This document shows positions 1-8,539 of a stretch of 54,995 nt of DNA, piece after piece; within the stretch, counting starts at the first letter, position 1; each line of letters starts with the position of its first letter. Made by a program: the position numbers and the translations under genes. The DNA comes from an uncultured Bacilli bacterium. GTDB lineage: Bacteria; Bacillota_I; Bacilli_A; RF39; UBA660. The DNA lies in the NCBI GenBank assembly GCA_934085585.1, contig CAKOHI010000011.1, forward strand, positions 1-54,995, in the 5' to 3' direction. A model generated the notes under the pieces. The model did not search any database, had not been told where the DNA came from, and was given only the letters and a program-made list of their open reading frames with translations.

Positions 1-25
1 CTCCTTAATTTAATTATAACAAAAG

Positions 26-61
26 AAAAGTAGATCACATTCTTTTTATGTGTCTACTTTT
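26..61 (-). terminator. Rho-independent terminator after the radical SAM operon
   Basis: A 9-bp arm (AAAAGTAGA) plus a 5-bp inner arm (CACAT/ATGTG) separated by one bulged base closes a 7-nt loop, with T-rich flanks on both sides. It lies downstream of the S51 peptidase gene and upstream of a further minus-strand gene outside the window, whose SD (AATTAAGGAG on the minus strand) is at positions 1-10. It could work on both strands. Between it and the peptidase stop (62-228) I see no gene. Confidence 0.7.
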
Positions 62-228
62 ACTTTATCACTTCAGAACAAATAATTTACGTTCTTTACT
101 TTTTTGATTTAATGAAACGTTAAACAAGTTAAACATGATGATTGTGGCTATATAAAAAGGACTTTATAATCCTCTTATCAATTCATTATCATGAATTCCA
201 GGTTTTACCCATACTATCGCATTGAATA

Positions 229-930
229 TTATTTTAATGAAATTTTTTCCATTTTTCCATTTTCAAAAATATAATATGGTAATTCTCCTATTACTCTTAT
301 ACTTTTACCATCAAAGAAAATAGTATCTTCCTCTGGAATTGCTATTACCTTCTCATTACTACTAGTGTATTCAGTAATAAAATTGGTATATTTTTCAGTT
401 AGTTTTTTATTTTCTTCTTCGGAAAGTCTAGATTTATAGTTAGTATAATGAACAAATACAGAAATATTATTTAAACAATTAAATCCTTTTGTATCAGTTA
501 AATTAATTTCATTTTTATCCATTACTTCTATAATATCTATACTTTTTCCAAAGATAACTGTCCCGGCAGAACTACCATATACTATTCCATCATTTAATAT
601 GTAATTCTTTAATTTATCATAGGATTTTGTTGTCTTAATACCATTTAATAGTTTATAAGTATTTCCTCCCCCAATGTATATTAAAGAATAATCATCTAAA
701 TTCTTTTTTTCTAACTCTTCAAATGATCTTACCATTTCAATACTTGGAACATCTATACTAGATATTTCTTCTTTAATCCACTCGTAACAACTATCATATG
801 GATGTTCTTCTTCATCCATAGCAAGTGGTATATATAATACCGGTTTATTATGATTAATAATTTTATTTATTTCTTCATATGTTAGTAATGTTTGTTTACC
901 ACAACCCCCACCATTTAAATATAATCTCAT
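229..930 (-). CDS. Peptidase S51 (dipeptidase E-like) family protein, 233 aa
   Basis: Predicted cytoplasmic serine peptidase of the S51 family (dipeptidase E, cyanophycinase relatives). The nucleophile elbow is GSSAG with Ser121, and the preceding YIGGGN turn (about residues 85-90) is typical of the family. Length 233 aa fits dipeptidase E. There is no signal peptide. SD AAAGGAGG lies 6 nt before the ATG. It is the last gene of the rel/AlaRS-like/radical SAM operon, 21 nt after the B12-type radical SAM gene, so it may process or hydrolyse the pathway's peptide product, or protect the host (inference). Three more S51 paralogues lie at 9423-10073, 17055-17672 and 17669-18340. Substrate is unknown. 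Confidence 0.85.
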   Translation of the reverse strand: MRLYLNGGGCGKQTLLTYEEINKIINHNKPVLYIPLAMDEEEHPYDSCYEWIKEEISSIDVPSIEMVRSFEELEKKNLDDYSLIYIGGGNTYKLLNGIKTTKSYDKLKNYILNDGIVYGSSAGTVIFGKSIDIIEVMDKNEINLTDTKGFNCLNNISVFVHYTNYKSRLSEEENKKLTEKYTNFITEYTSSNEKVIAIPEEDTIFFDGKSIRVIGELPYYIFENGKMEKISLK

Positions 931-951
931 TTTTTCCTCCTTTAAATTTCT

Positions 952-2478
952 CTATAACTTCTTTAGTAGACGCCTAACATAAGTATTAGTTTTTTCAATG
1001 TTATCATCTACTATTTCCCCATAATTTGGATGACCTTCTTTTATAGCTTGGTATATTTCATCAAAACTACTAAAATGAAGATTTTGAATGTGCTCAACTG
1101 CTTTATCAGTTGCGATTTCTTTATTTAGTTGAATAAAATATGGAAATACACTATCTCTATATTTTACCATAGCATCAAATAATTTGCCAACATCTTCATG
1201 TTGAAAATAGTATTCATTTTTAAATAATTCTTGTATTTTAGAACTAGCATTGGGATATAATACTAATCTCCTTGTAAATATAAAAGCATCATAATAGTTA
1301 ATTCTCTTATATAACTCTATATTATCCTTAACATTGTCCAACGTTAGAGTAGGATCAAATGTAATCAATCCTGGATTAATCCTTATTTTATGTTTAGCTA
1401 ATTCATCTACTACAAAATCTATATCATTCGTTGTAATACCTTTATCAAATAATTTTAAAGATTTATCATTATATGATTCTAATCCAACATACATATATTT
1501 AATTCCAGCTTGAGAACATAAATCTAAATAATTATTTCTTGCTAACCACATAACTGTTTTTGCTCTTGCATTAGCATGCAAATTAATTTTTATATTTCTA
1601 TCTATTAATATCTTAAATAATTCCAATGCACGTTCTACACCCGCTCTATCGCCAAAAAAGTCTTCATCAGTAAATGATAATCTATCAATATCATATTTAT
1701 CAATTAGTTTTTCAATTTCATCTGCTACATATTCTGGACTTTTATATCTGAATTTAGGTTGATTTCCAACTTTTTGATATTCTTTCAAATAACAAAATGA
1801 ACAATTTGCATATCCACATCCGCGAGCTGAACTTAAACTATATGCATATCCTTTTTTTTCTATGAAATCCGTGTATATTCTTTTAGGGTGATGAAGGTTA
1901 TTTAAATCAACGCATCTCACCTCATTTGAAACAATATTTCCATTAACATCATGATAGTATAAATTTACAACATCTTTAATATTCTTATTATTTTTAATAC
2001 AATCAATTAATTGTGGAAATGACTCATCCCCATCACCAACCATTACATAATCAATCGCAGAGCAACTATTTAATATGTGCTCAATTGCAATTGTTGCGTA
2101 AGGTCCTCCTACATATATCTTGGCATTTGGCTTTATTTTTTTTAACCATGTAATAACATCAAACAAATCACTTTCCGTAGATTCATATATACTAAATCCA
2201 TATAGAAGACAATCAGTATCTTTTAAAACATCTATTAATTGTTCTTTTGTATAGCCTAATATCAATCCATCTTTCACATCCACAGAAAAACCTTTTGCTT
2301 CGGCTTCCGCAGCTAATTGTTCAAAAGCCATTGGTTCTACACAATATGTATCTAAAAAACAATTATTGTATAAATACTTCGCATCTGAAGTATCTAAAAA
2401 TGAATATTCTTTACCATCATAGCCTCCAGATTTTTGATTAACTGCATAACCTATTAACATTGAATCATATTTTGCCAT
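952..2478 (-). CDS. B12-binding-type radical SAM protein, 508 aa
   Basis: N-terminal Rossmann-like cobalamin-binding-type domain at about residues 60-165 (core YVGGP at 122-126 and VGDGDESFP at 147-155, both typical of B12-radical SAM proteins). The radical SAM domain follows at about 212-420, with the cluster cysteines Cys221, Cys226 and Cys229. The spacing is Cx4Cx2C instead of the usual Cx3Cx2C; this is seen in some B12-radical SAM subfamilies. The classic DxHxxG cobalamin ligand motif is not evident, so B12 binding may be base-off or lost. The family does methyl transfers, ring contractions and cyclisations. The gene starts 1 nt after the stop of the preceding SPASM gene, with SD AAAGGTG, so the two are probably translationally coupled. 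Substrate unknown; context suggests natural-product tailoring. Confidence 0.85.
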   Translation of the reverse strand: MAKYDSMLIGYAVNQKSGGYDGKEYSFLDTSDAKYLYNNCFLDTYCVEPMAFEQLAAEAEAKGFSVDVKDGLILGYTKEQLIDVLKDTDCLLYGFSIYESTESDLFDVITWLKKIKPNAKIYVGGPYATIAIEHILNSCSAIDYVMVGDGDESFPQLIDCIKNNKNIKDVVNLYYHDVNGNIVSNEVRCVDLNNLHHPKRIYTDFIEKKGYAYSLSSARGCGYANCSFCYLKEYQKVGNQPKFRYKSPEYVADEIEKLIDKYDIDRLSFTDEDFFGDRAGVERALELFKILIDRNIKINLHANARAKTVMWLARNNYLDLCSQAGIKYMYVGLESYNDKSLKLFDKGITTNDIDFVVDELAKHKIRINPGLITFDPTLTLDNVKDNIELYKRINYYDAFIFTRRLVLYPNASSKIQELFKNEYYFQHEDVGKLFDAMVKYRDSVFPYFIQLNKEIATDKAVEHIQNLHFSSFDEIYQAIKEGHPNYGEIVDDNIEKTNTYVRRLLKKL

Positions 2479-2479
2479 A

Positions 2480-3586
2480 CTATTTCACCTTTCTCTTACT
2501 CTTAAAGAACATTGTAGGCAAGTAGCCATCATGTACAGACTCAAATTTTTCATTGCTTAAAGTAATATTTTCCAGTTTATGCATAAGTACAGGATTATCT
2601 GCAAAGCAGTATGGATCTCTTTTATTTAAATTTCCATTCCATAAATATCTTCTATCCACTACTCCGCCTTTACACATTGAAACATATTTACAACTCTTAC
2701 ATTCTTCAGGAATAACATTTTCCACAATACGATCAAGCTTATTATCTTTTAATCTTTTTATTTCATTTAAATCTACATCATCTTTCAAATTACCTACAAT
2801 AAAATCATCTTGGATAAGATATGTTGATGGAGTAATATCACCATTTGGTAAAATTCTAAGACTATTAACACCTGATGGATCACTATTCTTTTTCCCTAAT
2901 ATTATTGCAGATAATAAAGCATCATCTAAAGCTAGTATTCCATAGTTATCGTTTACCCATTTTAAGAAATCTACTAATCTTTCTTTTGATAGCATAAATT
3001 GTTTAGAAAAATCATCTATACCATTAGTTGGCCTATAAATATTCATTCTAAGCATCGCACCATATTTTTCAGCAATATCAAATAATCCTTCCATATTCTC
3101 TTTTGTAACCACTAAATCACTTCCTAAAGAAACTATTGTTAATCTCTTGTTATTTTCATGACATAGTTTTAACATATTCATTGCCCAATTGTAAGCTTTT
3201 TTTTGTCCTCTAAATCTATTGTGCTCATCTTCTTTAGTATAGTCTAAAGATACATCCACTTCATCTATTGATCTTAAAAATATATCTTTTTTCCTTTCAT
3301 CTCGTTTAACAACCTCACTAATGTATCCGTTTGTAGTTACAGATTGAACTATATTAGGATGATTAGTTCTTATATAGTCAATAAGATTCCACCAATCATT
3401 TGATATAGAATTTTCTCCTGTTCCATAATTAATACTTTCTATCAAATCGGCGTTTTTATCTATGAAACTGTACCAATATTTAGGATCTATATCTTTTTGT
3501 TCATTTCTTTTGCTACGACTATAACAAAATTTACAGTTCATATTGCAGGATGAAACTACACCCCAACCAATAACCCATTTTTTCAT
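2480..3586 (-). CDS. Radical SAM/SPASM-type enzyme, 368 aa
   Basis: Radical SAM motif Cx3Cx2C at Cys14, Cys18 and Cys21. The usual GGE SAM-binding motif appears as GTGEN near residue 57, a variant that may mark a distinct subfamily. The C-terminal SPASM-like cysteines (CKSCKYVSMC at about 296-305, then GG) would bind auxiliary Fe-S clusters. SPASM enzymes oxidise or cross-link peptides (sactipeptides, ranthipeptides, PQQ, mycofactocin) or dehydrogenate sugars. The start overlaps the stop of the alcohol dehydrogenase gene by 4 nt, so co-translation is likely. It has no close resemblance to the other SPASM gene at 4530-5636 beyond the shared fold, suggesting a different step of the same pathway. 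Substrate unknown. Confidence 0.85.
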   Translation of the reverse strand: MKKWVIGWGVVSSCNMNCKFCYSRSKRNEQKDIDPKYWYSFIDKNADLIESINYGTGENSISNDWWNLIDYIRTNHPNIVQSVTTNGYISEVVKRDERKKDIFLRSIDEVDVSLDYTKEDEHNRFRGQKKAYNWAMNMLKLCHENNKRLTIVSLGSDLVVTKENMEGLFDIAEKYGAMLRMNIYRPTNGIDDFSKQFMLSKERLVDFLKWVNDNYGILALDDALLSAIILGKKNSDPSGVNSLRILPNGDITPSTYLIQDDFIVGNLKDDVDLNEIKRLKDNKLDRIVENVIPEECKSCKYVSMCKGGVVDRRYLWNGNLNKRDPYCFADNPVLMHKLENITLSNEKFESVHDGYLPTMFFKSKRKVK

Positions 3587-4533
3587 TTATATTCCTCCTT
3601 ACATTTAATTAATACTTTAATATTATCTTGTGATTTATCATTAAGTGATTTAAATGCCTCTTCTATATAATCTAAATTATACACACCAGTAATAATGGTT
3701 CTTAATAAATCTTTATTATTTTTTATAATACTTATTTCTTCCTTAAAATCACTTTGGGGATGTGGGAAAGATGGCCAAATACACAAGTTTTTAAAATGCC
3801 ATTTATCCATTTCTAATTCGATTTTTGTTTCTTTACTTATACCATTGAATGTTATATTTGAATAGCTATCTACTTCTTGTAATACTTTAGGAATAGTATT
3901 GTATGGACTAGTAATTATTACTTTATTACTTCCAGTAAGAGCATCTTTTAAATTATTAAAATCATAATACTTTGCATTAACCTTATTGACAAATTTTTCT
4001 TTACTACGCAAATTTCTTCTTCCTACTACTCTTACTTCGGCATTATATTTATATACTATTAGAAATGTTGCAAGTAATCCTATTGTTCCATTGCCAACTA
4101 CTGTATAAATGCCATCATTTGTGGGAATAGTATGTTTAATCAAATTATTAGCTACATATAATGGTTCTATTAGCGTATAAACTATATCTACTTCATCGTC
4201 TTCAATTTTAATTATTGAATTACTATCAACAAATATTCTTTCTGAAAAGCCGTTCATATTTATACGTGTCCAATTATTACATTTTTCTGGATGATTACTA
4301 TTACAATTATTACATTTTCCACATGGATAAGTAGTTCTAATAGTTACTAAGTCGTTATCAGTTTTTCCAAGTATTTCATGCCCCCATTCTTCCACATTAT
4401 TCATTCCAATATACTTTTGATAATCTGTCCCGCAAATACCACAGTATAAAACATCTATTGCTGTCTTATTTTTCTCATTTTTGTATGTTTCTGCAACTAT
4501 TTTATTATTTACTTTCTTATATCCTCTTATCAT
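3583..4533 (-). CDS. Zinc-dependent alcohol dehydrogenase-like (MDR family) protein, 316 aa
   Basis: Medium-chain dehydrogenase. Catalytic zinc ligands are CGICGTD (Cys34) and GHE (His52). The structural zinc lobe has Cys71, Cys74, Cys77 and Cys85. A nucleotide-binding GNGTIG turn lies around residue 148. At 316 aa it is shorter than typical 340-350 aa members. MDR enzymes oxidise or reduce alcohols and aldehydes with NAD(P). Its overlaps of 4 nt with both neighbouring radical SAM genes mean it belongs to the same biosynthetic unit, and it could act on an alcohol or aldehyde made by them (inference). A similar radical SAM dehydrogenase/ADH pairing is known in aminocyclitol pathways, but no other genes of that pathway are here. 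Confidence 0.85.
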   Translation of the reverse strand: MIRGYKKVNNKIVAETYKNEKNKTAIDVLYCGICGTDYQKYIGMNNVEEWGHEILGKTDNDLVTIRTTYPCGKCNNCNSNHPEKCNNWTRINMNGFSERIFVDSNSIIKIEDDEVDIVYTLIEPLYVANNLIKHTIPTNDGIYTVVGNGTIGLLATFLIVYKYNAEVRVVGRRNLRSKEKFVNKVNAKYYDFNNLKDALTGSNKVIITSPYNTIPKVLQEVDSYSNITFNGISKETKIELEMDKWHFKNLCIWPSFPHPQSDFKEEISIIKNNKDLLRTIITGVYNLDYIEEAFKSLNDKSQDNIKVLIKCKEEYK

Positions 4534-5636
4534 TTTTCTAACACTTGTTCCGATGAACCGCCGATCATATTGCTATTAATATTTAATTTTACTATTGGAC
4601 AAAGAGGAACTGACTTACCAATTGTATCATCATTACATCTAGGATCTTTATCAAACCAATCGTTACTACATAATTTTGCATAGCCTCTACATCCACCATG
4701 ACAGTATTTGACATTCTTACACGATAAACATTTTTCCGGATATTCACCATATTTTTTATATAGCTCATTATTTTTAAATGTATCATTTATTTCTTTTAAT
4801 GTATTTTGATAAATATTACCAATAGGTTCAGATTCATTACTAAAGAATACGCATGGATATACATCACCGTTGCTTCTAATTAATAAGAAATCCGTATAAT
4901 TTGTAATTTTATAGCAACCTCTTCCTCTACCACCTAAACCTAACACTTGTTCTGGATTTTCATCACTATATAAAAAGCCTTTTTCCATTACCACTTTAGT
5001 ATAAAATTTATTTTTTCTAACTAATTTTCTTACTTCGTCGCAATATTTTCTCCAATCTTTAGAATTAATGGTATTATCTTTTTGAGTAATTGCATACCCC
5101 AAAGGTGAACCTAAAAAGATGGAATATACATCTATTTTCATTTTATTGAACATCTCCAATAAATTTAAAATATCTTCACGATTATCGTTCCAAGCTACAC
5201 TATTAACTCTTGTATACATACCATTATCTTTAGCATATTTTACGGTTTCTAGGGCCTTTTTAAACGATCCTTTTATGCCTCTTACTTTATCGTGATAGTC
5301 TTCATTTCCGTCTAAACTTATCATAATACTTCTTAAACCGTGGTTATATAGACTATCCAATCTTTTTTTTGGTAAAAGTGTCCCATTGGTGATTAATCTT
5401 ACATTTAATTTTTTTGATACAGCATATTCTATTATTTCTTCTAAATCTGCTCTTAATGTTGGTTCTCCTCCTGTTATATGCAAATCTTGTAACCCATATT
5501 GAATCGCTTCATCAATTATTTCTTTAATTTTTGAAAGTGGAATTTCATCAACATAACTTCCCGCTTTAACACTACAAAACTTACATTTTAAATTACACTT
5601 ATTTGTTACATATAAATCTATTTCTTCTAATTTCAT
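4530..5636 (-). CDS. Radical SAM/SPASM maturase-like enzyme, 368 aa
   Basis: Canonical radical SAM Cx3Cx2C at Cys14, Cys18 and Cys21, and an ITGGEPT motif at about residues 54-60. A SPASM C-terminus follows: VYPCVFF at about 261-267, the CLSCKNVKYCHGGCRG cluster at about 305-320, and two later cysteines. This full set of auxiliary-cluster cysteines is the pattern of PqqE/NirJ and RiPP maturases. A short tail after the last Cys ends in SSEQVLEK. It overlaps the ADH gene by 4 nt and starts 3 nt after the AlaRS-like stop. Inference: it modifies a peptide or an amino-acid-derived substrate; the nearest peptide gene is the Cys-rich ORF at 8397-8510. Confidence 0.88.
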   Translation of the reverse strand: MKLEEIDLYVTNKCNLKCKFCSVKAGSYVDEIPLSKIKEIIDEAIQYGLQDLHITGGEPTLRADLEEIIEYAVSKKLNVRLITNGTLLPKKRLDSLYNHGLRSIMISLDGNEDYHDKVRGIKGSFKKALETVKYAKDNGMYTRVNSVAWNDNREDILNLLEMFNKMKIDVYSIFLGSPLGYAITQKDNTINSKDWRKYCDEVRKLVRKNKFYTKVVMEKGFLYSDENPEQVLGLGGRGRGCYKITNYTDFLLIRSNGDVYPCVFFSNESEPIGNIYQNTLKEINDTFKNNELYKKYGEYPEKCLSCKNVKYCHGGCRGYAKLCSNDWFDKDPRCNDDTIGKSVPLCPIVKLNINSNMIGGSSEQVLEK

Positions 5637-5639
5637 ATT

Positions 5640-6896
5640 TTATTTCCTCACTAATACTTTATTTTTTATAACTATATCCTTTATAATATCCACAGGTACT
5701 CCATATCTATCAAAAAGAATTTCTATTTCTTCATTAGTTATATATTCTTTATATCTTAATTCTTTTACTATTTTTATTAAATTTGTATTAATTGTAGTTT
5801 TGTACAAATCATATTCATTATGAATTTCATTCATTATGAACTCTCTTTTTGATTCTAAGATTGGATTAGTTTTTTTATATATATCAATTATTTTATTAAT
5901 AAGAAACATAAACGAATCAAATGTTATTCCTAATTGATTAGTAAGATTAATCGTTCTTCTTAAAATTTTTCTTAAAACATAACCTCTTCCCTTATTTGAT
6001 GGCACTGTAGATATTTCATCTCCAATAATAAAACACACACAACGCAAATGATCTGCAATTATTCTACATTTTTTAATATTATTTATATCTGATAACTTAT
6101 TCCTATCATCTACTTGTGATTTAACCATATTTACTATAATATTCATCTTATCTGTCTCATAGATGGTATCTACACCTTGTATTAATGCAGCTAATCTTTC
6201 TACTCCTGCTCCCATATCTACACATGGAGAAGAAGATTTTTCTAATCTTTCATTCTTATAATTATAATCAAAAAATACTACATCCCATAATTCGACATAT
6301 TTACCACAATTACATGTTACAGTACATTCATGAGAACATTTTTCTTTTCCTGTATCATAAAATATTCTTGTATTAGGTCCGCAAATTTTTTCATATGAAT
6401 ATGGGCCTTTCCAATTACTTACTGTAGAACATAAATGATTTTCTTTTATTCCAATGTTCTTCCATAAGTTTACTGTATTTATATCTTTACCATGTATATC
6501 ATTGCCTTCAAAATATGTCATGTATAGTCTTTCTTGAGGAATTTTGAGGGTCTCAGTTAAAAATTTCCAAACATCATAAAGAATATCTTGTTTATTACAT
6601 TCCCCAATAACCCATAATCCAAACAATTCAAAAAAAGTTAAAAAAGAATCATTTCCAACCCTGTTAATGGCTCCTGTCCTAACAACATTTTGAATATTTA
6701 CTAGTTTATTACCTTCAGGATGTTTTTCTATACCAGTTAGATATGGAATTAATGGATGCATACCCGCTGGAGTAAATAACACTGAATTATCACTACTCGG
6801 AACTAAAGAAGCCCCTTTTATCTTCACATAACCACATTTATTAGTAAAATAATTAAAAAATATTTGTTGTAATTCATCTATTTTAAAGTGTTCCAT
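5640..6896 (-). CDS. Truncated alanyl-tRNA synthetase paralogue, 418 aa (catalytic and helical domains only)
   Basis: Residues 1-250 match the class II AlaRS catalytic core: a motif 2 region with VVRTGAINR then FFELFG (71-93), and motif 3 GRGYVLRK (303-310) followed by ILRRTI. It ends after the tRNA-recognition helices, with no editing (HxxxH/CxxxH) domain and no C-Ala domain. A Cys cluster Cys187, Cys191, Cys195, Cys197 is inserted before ELWDVVF; the housekeeping AlaRS at 23103-24845 lacks it, and it probably binds zinc. Stand-alone synthetase paralogues in biosynthetic operons activate an amino acid or supply aminoacyl-tRNA for natural products (for example VlmL, and the tRNA-dependent PEARL ligases). 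It is 15 nt after rel and 3 nt before a SPASM gene. Amino acid specificity is unproven. Confidence 0.85.
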   Translation of the reverse strand: MEHFKIDELQQIFFNYFTNKCGYVKIKGASLVPSSDNSVLFTPAGMHPLIPYLTGIEKHPEGNKLVNIQNVVRTGAINRVGNDSFLTFFELFGLWVIGECNKQDILYDVWKFLTETLKIPQERLYMTYFEGNDIHGKDINTVNLWKNIGIKENHLCSTVSNWKGPYSYEKICGPNTRIFYDTGKEKCSHECTVTCNCGKYVELWDVVFFDYNYKNERLEKSSSPCVDMGAGVERLAALIQGVDTIYETDKMNIIVNMVKSQVDDRNKLSDINNIKKCRIIADHLRCVCFIIGDEISTVPSNKGRGYVLRKILRRTINLTNQLGITFDSFMFLINKIIDIYKKTNPILESKREFIMNEIHNEYDLYKTTINTNLIKIVKELRYKEYITNEEIEILFDRYGVPVDIIKDIVIKNKVLVRK

Positions 6897-6911
6897 AATA
6901 CATATTTCCTT

Positions 6912-8345
6912 TCAATGCTTAAATTCTTTAATCTTTTTTCTTGCTAGACTAGTATGTGCCTTATCTATCCAATCTTCTCTAGGACCAAAAGATAAATCAT
7001 CAGTTACAATTCTAACTCTATCTTTATTCTTAAGTACATAATCAACTGGAACGCACTCATCATTAACAAATGCACACACCATTGTATTTCCAACATCCGT
7101 ATGAATTTTATATGCAAAATCAATCGGCGTAGAACCTTTTGGCAACTCTATTATATCACCTTTTGGTGTATAAACATAAACTTTATCAGAAAATAATTCC
7201 TGTTTAACTCTAGTTACAAATTCTTGATTGTCTCCAAACATTGAATTAATTTCCACCAATGATTTAAAAAATTGATATTTACTTTTTAAATCATCTTGCA
7301 TTCTATCTCTGACATTTCCTTTTTTAATATCCCAATAAGCTGTAAGTCCAAAAGAATCTACTTTATCCATATCAAAAGTTCTTATCTGTGTTTGTACTAA
7401 TCTATCCTCGGGGCCAAACACAGTTGTATGTAAACTTTGATACATATTTGTCTTTGGGTTACAAATAAAATCTTTAAATTTATCATTTATTGGATGATAC
7501 TTACTATGAACTAGTCCTAAAACTTTATAACATTCATCAACTTCTTCTACCATAATCTTTAAGGCTAATAAATCATGAATATCACACAATTTTTGTCCTG
7601 CAGCTATTTTTTTATAAATACCATAAATATTTTTAGTTCTAACCTTTATCTCATTTGGTACTTCTTTACTTTCTAATAATTCTTTAATTTTTAAAAGCAT
7701 TTCCTGTAAGCAAGCTTTATTATCTACTTCAATTTTTTCTTTTTGTTCTGCTATTCTTTTATAATTATCAGGCATCAAATACTGAAGTGATAAATCCTCT
7801 AACTCGGATTTTATTCTATAAGCTCCAATATAATAAGCTAAAGGAACAAATATATCCATAGTTTCCAAAGAATTTTCTTTTTGTTTAAATTCTGATTTAA
7901 AACCTAATGTTCTCATATTATGAAGCCTATCTGCAAGCTTAATTATAATAATTCTTACATCTTCAGTTATGCCAGTTATTATTTTTCTTGTATTAGCATT
8001 GTTTTGATCCTGCTTTGAAGAAAAATTCATTTTAGAGATTTTTGTAACTCCATCAACTAATGTTGCAACTGTTTGATTAAAATCATGTGATATATCTTCT
8101 TTTGTAACATGAGTATCTTCAAGTGTATCGTGAAGTAAACCAGCACACACAGTATCAATATCAGCGTGCATTTCCGCTAAAATATAAGCAACATTTAAAG
8201 GATGAATTATATAAGGTTCCCCACTTTGCCTATATTGCCCTTCATGCAATATTTTTGCATATTCATAAGCCTTTTTAACAACATCAGCTTTTGTTGGTTC
8301 ATATTCATTAACTTTTGAAATTAATGACTCTAATGTAATATTCAA
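6912..8345 (-). CDS. rel: Bifunctional (p)ppGpp synthetase/hydrolase (RelA/SpoT), short form, 477 aa
   Basis: The N-terminal HD hydrolase domain has HDTLED at residues 72-77 and an upstream Tyr-Arg-Gln-Ser-Gly stretch. The synthetase domain lies at about 230-350, including the NMYQSLHTTV region that binds nucleotide. A TGS domain (about 395-455) starts VYVYTPKGD. The protein stops there: the helical, zinc-finger and ACT domains that normally complete a roughly 730-aa Rel are missing, so ribosome sensing is probably altered. Both catalytic signatures look intact. The start is TTG with SD GGAGGTG. It is preceded by the Cys-rich ORF and a hairpin terminator, and followed 15 nt later, in the same reading frame after a single TGA, by the AlaRS paralogue. 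Confidence 0.9.
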   Translation of the reverse strand: MNITLESLISKVNEYEPTKADVVKKAYEYAKILHEGQYRQSGEPYIIHPLNVAYILAEMHADIDTVCAGLLHDTLEDTHVTKEDISHDFNQTVATLVDGVTKISKMNFSSKQDQNNANTRKIITGITEDVRIIIIKLADRLHNMRTLGFKSEFKQKENSLETMDIFVPLAYYIGAYRIKSELEDLSLQYLMPDNYKRIAEQKEKIEVDNKACLQEMLLKIKELLESKEVPNEIKVRTKNIYGIYKKIAAGQKLCDIHDLLALKIMVEEVDECYKVLGLVHSKYHPINDKFKDFICNPKTNMYQSLHTTVFGPEDRLVQTQIRTFDMDKVDSFGLTAYWDIKKGNVRDRMQDDLKSKYQFFKSLVEINSMFGDNQEFVTRVKQELFSDKVYVYTPKGDIIELPKGSTPIDFAYKIHTDVGNTMVCAFVNDECVPVDYVLKNKDRVRIVTDDLSFGPREDWIDKAHTSLARKKIKEFKH

Positions 8346-8368
8346 GTTTTCACCTCCATATATACAAA

Positions 8369-8410
8369 AAAACCGGTGTCAAAAACAAACTTGTTTTTAA
8401 TCACCGATTT
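8369..8410 (-). terminator. Terminator/attenuator hairpin between the Cys-rich ORF and rel
   Basis: On the minus strand a 9-bp arm (AAATCGGTG with CACCGGTTT, one G-U) and an inner AAAAACA/TGTTTTT helix are followed by seven T residues. The 5' arm contains the last codons of the 37-aa ORF, so a ribosome finishing that ORF would disturb the hairpin. It sits 20-60 nt before the rel start. That arrangement suggests translation-linked attenuation of rel and the radical SAM operon. I found no clean competing antiterminator, so a plain terminator is also possible. Confidence 0.7.
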
Positions 8411-8510
8411 TTTCATCACAAATCACAGAAAAACAGCATGAGCAATAAACACAGCAATTGTGTTTTTTTATTTTAATATCTAAATTGTGATAATTTTCAA
8501 TTAAACTCAT
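8397..8510 (-). CDS. Small Cys-rich peptide (37 aa): leader peptide or RiPP-precursor candidate
   Basis: An ORF of 37 codons starts ATG with SD GAAGGAG 6 nt upstream and a strong promoter 30 nt before it. Residues 1-18 are polar and basic. Residues 19-31 read CCVYCSCCFSVIC, which is six Cys in 13 residues, and the tail is DEKIGD. There is no signal peptide. Two readings are possible. As a regulatory leader, the run of Cys codons would be a stall site sensing Cys-tRNA, followed by the terminator hairpin before rel. As a precursor, the six-Cys core followed downstream by two SPASM enzymes, a B12-type radical SAM enzyme and a peptidase resembles ranthipeptide/sactipeptide logic. No family assignment is possible by eye. 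Confidence 0.65.
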   Translation of the reverse strand: MSLIENYHNLDIKIKKHNCCVYCSCCFSVICDEKIGD

Positions 8511-8539
8511 ATGCTCTCCTTCAAATAAATTTAAATACC

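Noticed and set aside
4592..4786. 64-aa minus-strand ORF inside the SPASM gene
   Set aside because: Overlaps fully in another frame with the SPASM Cys region; no SD.
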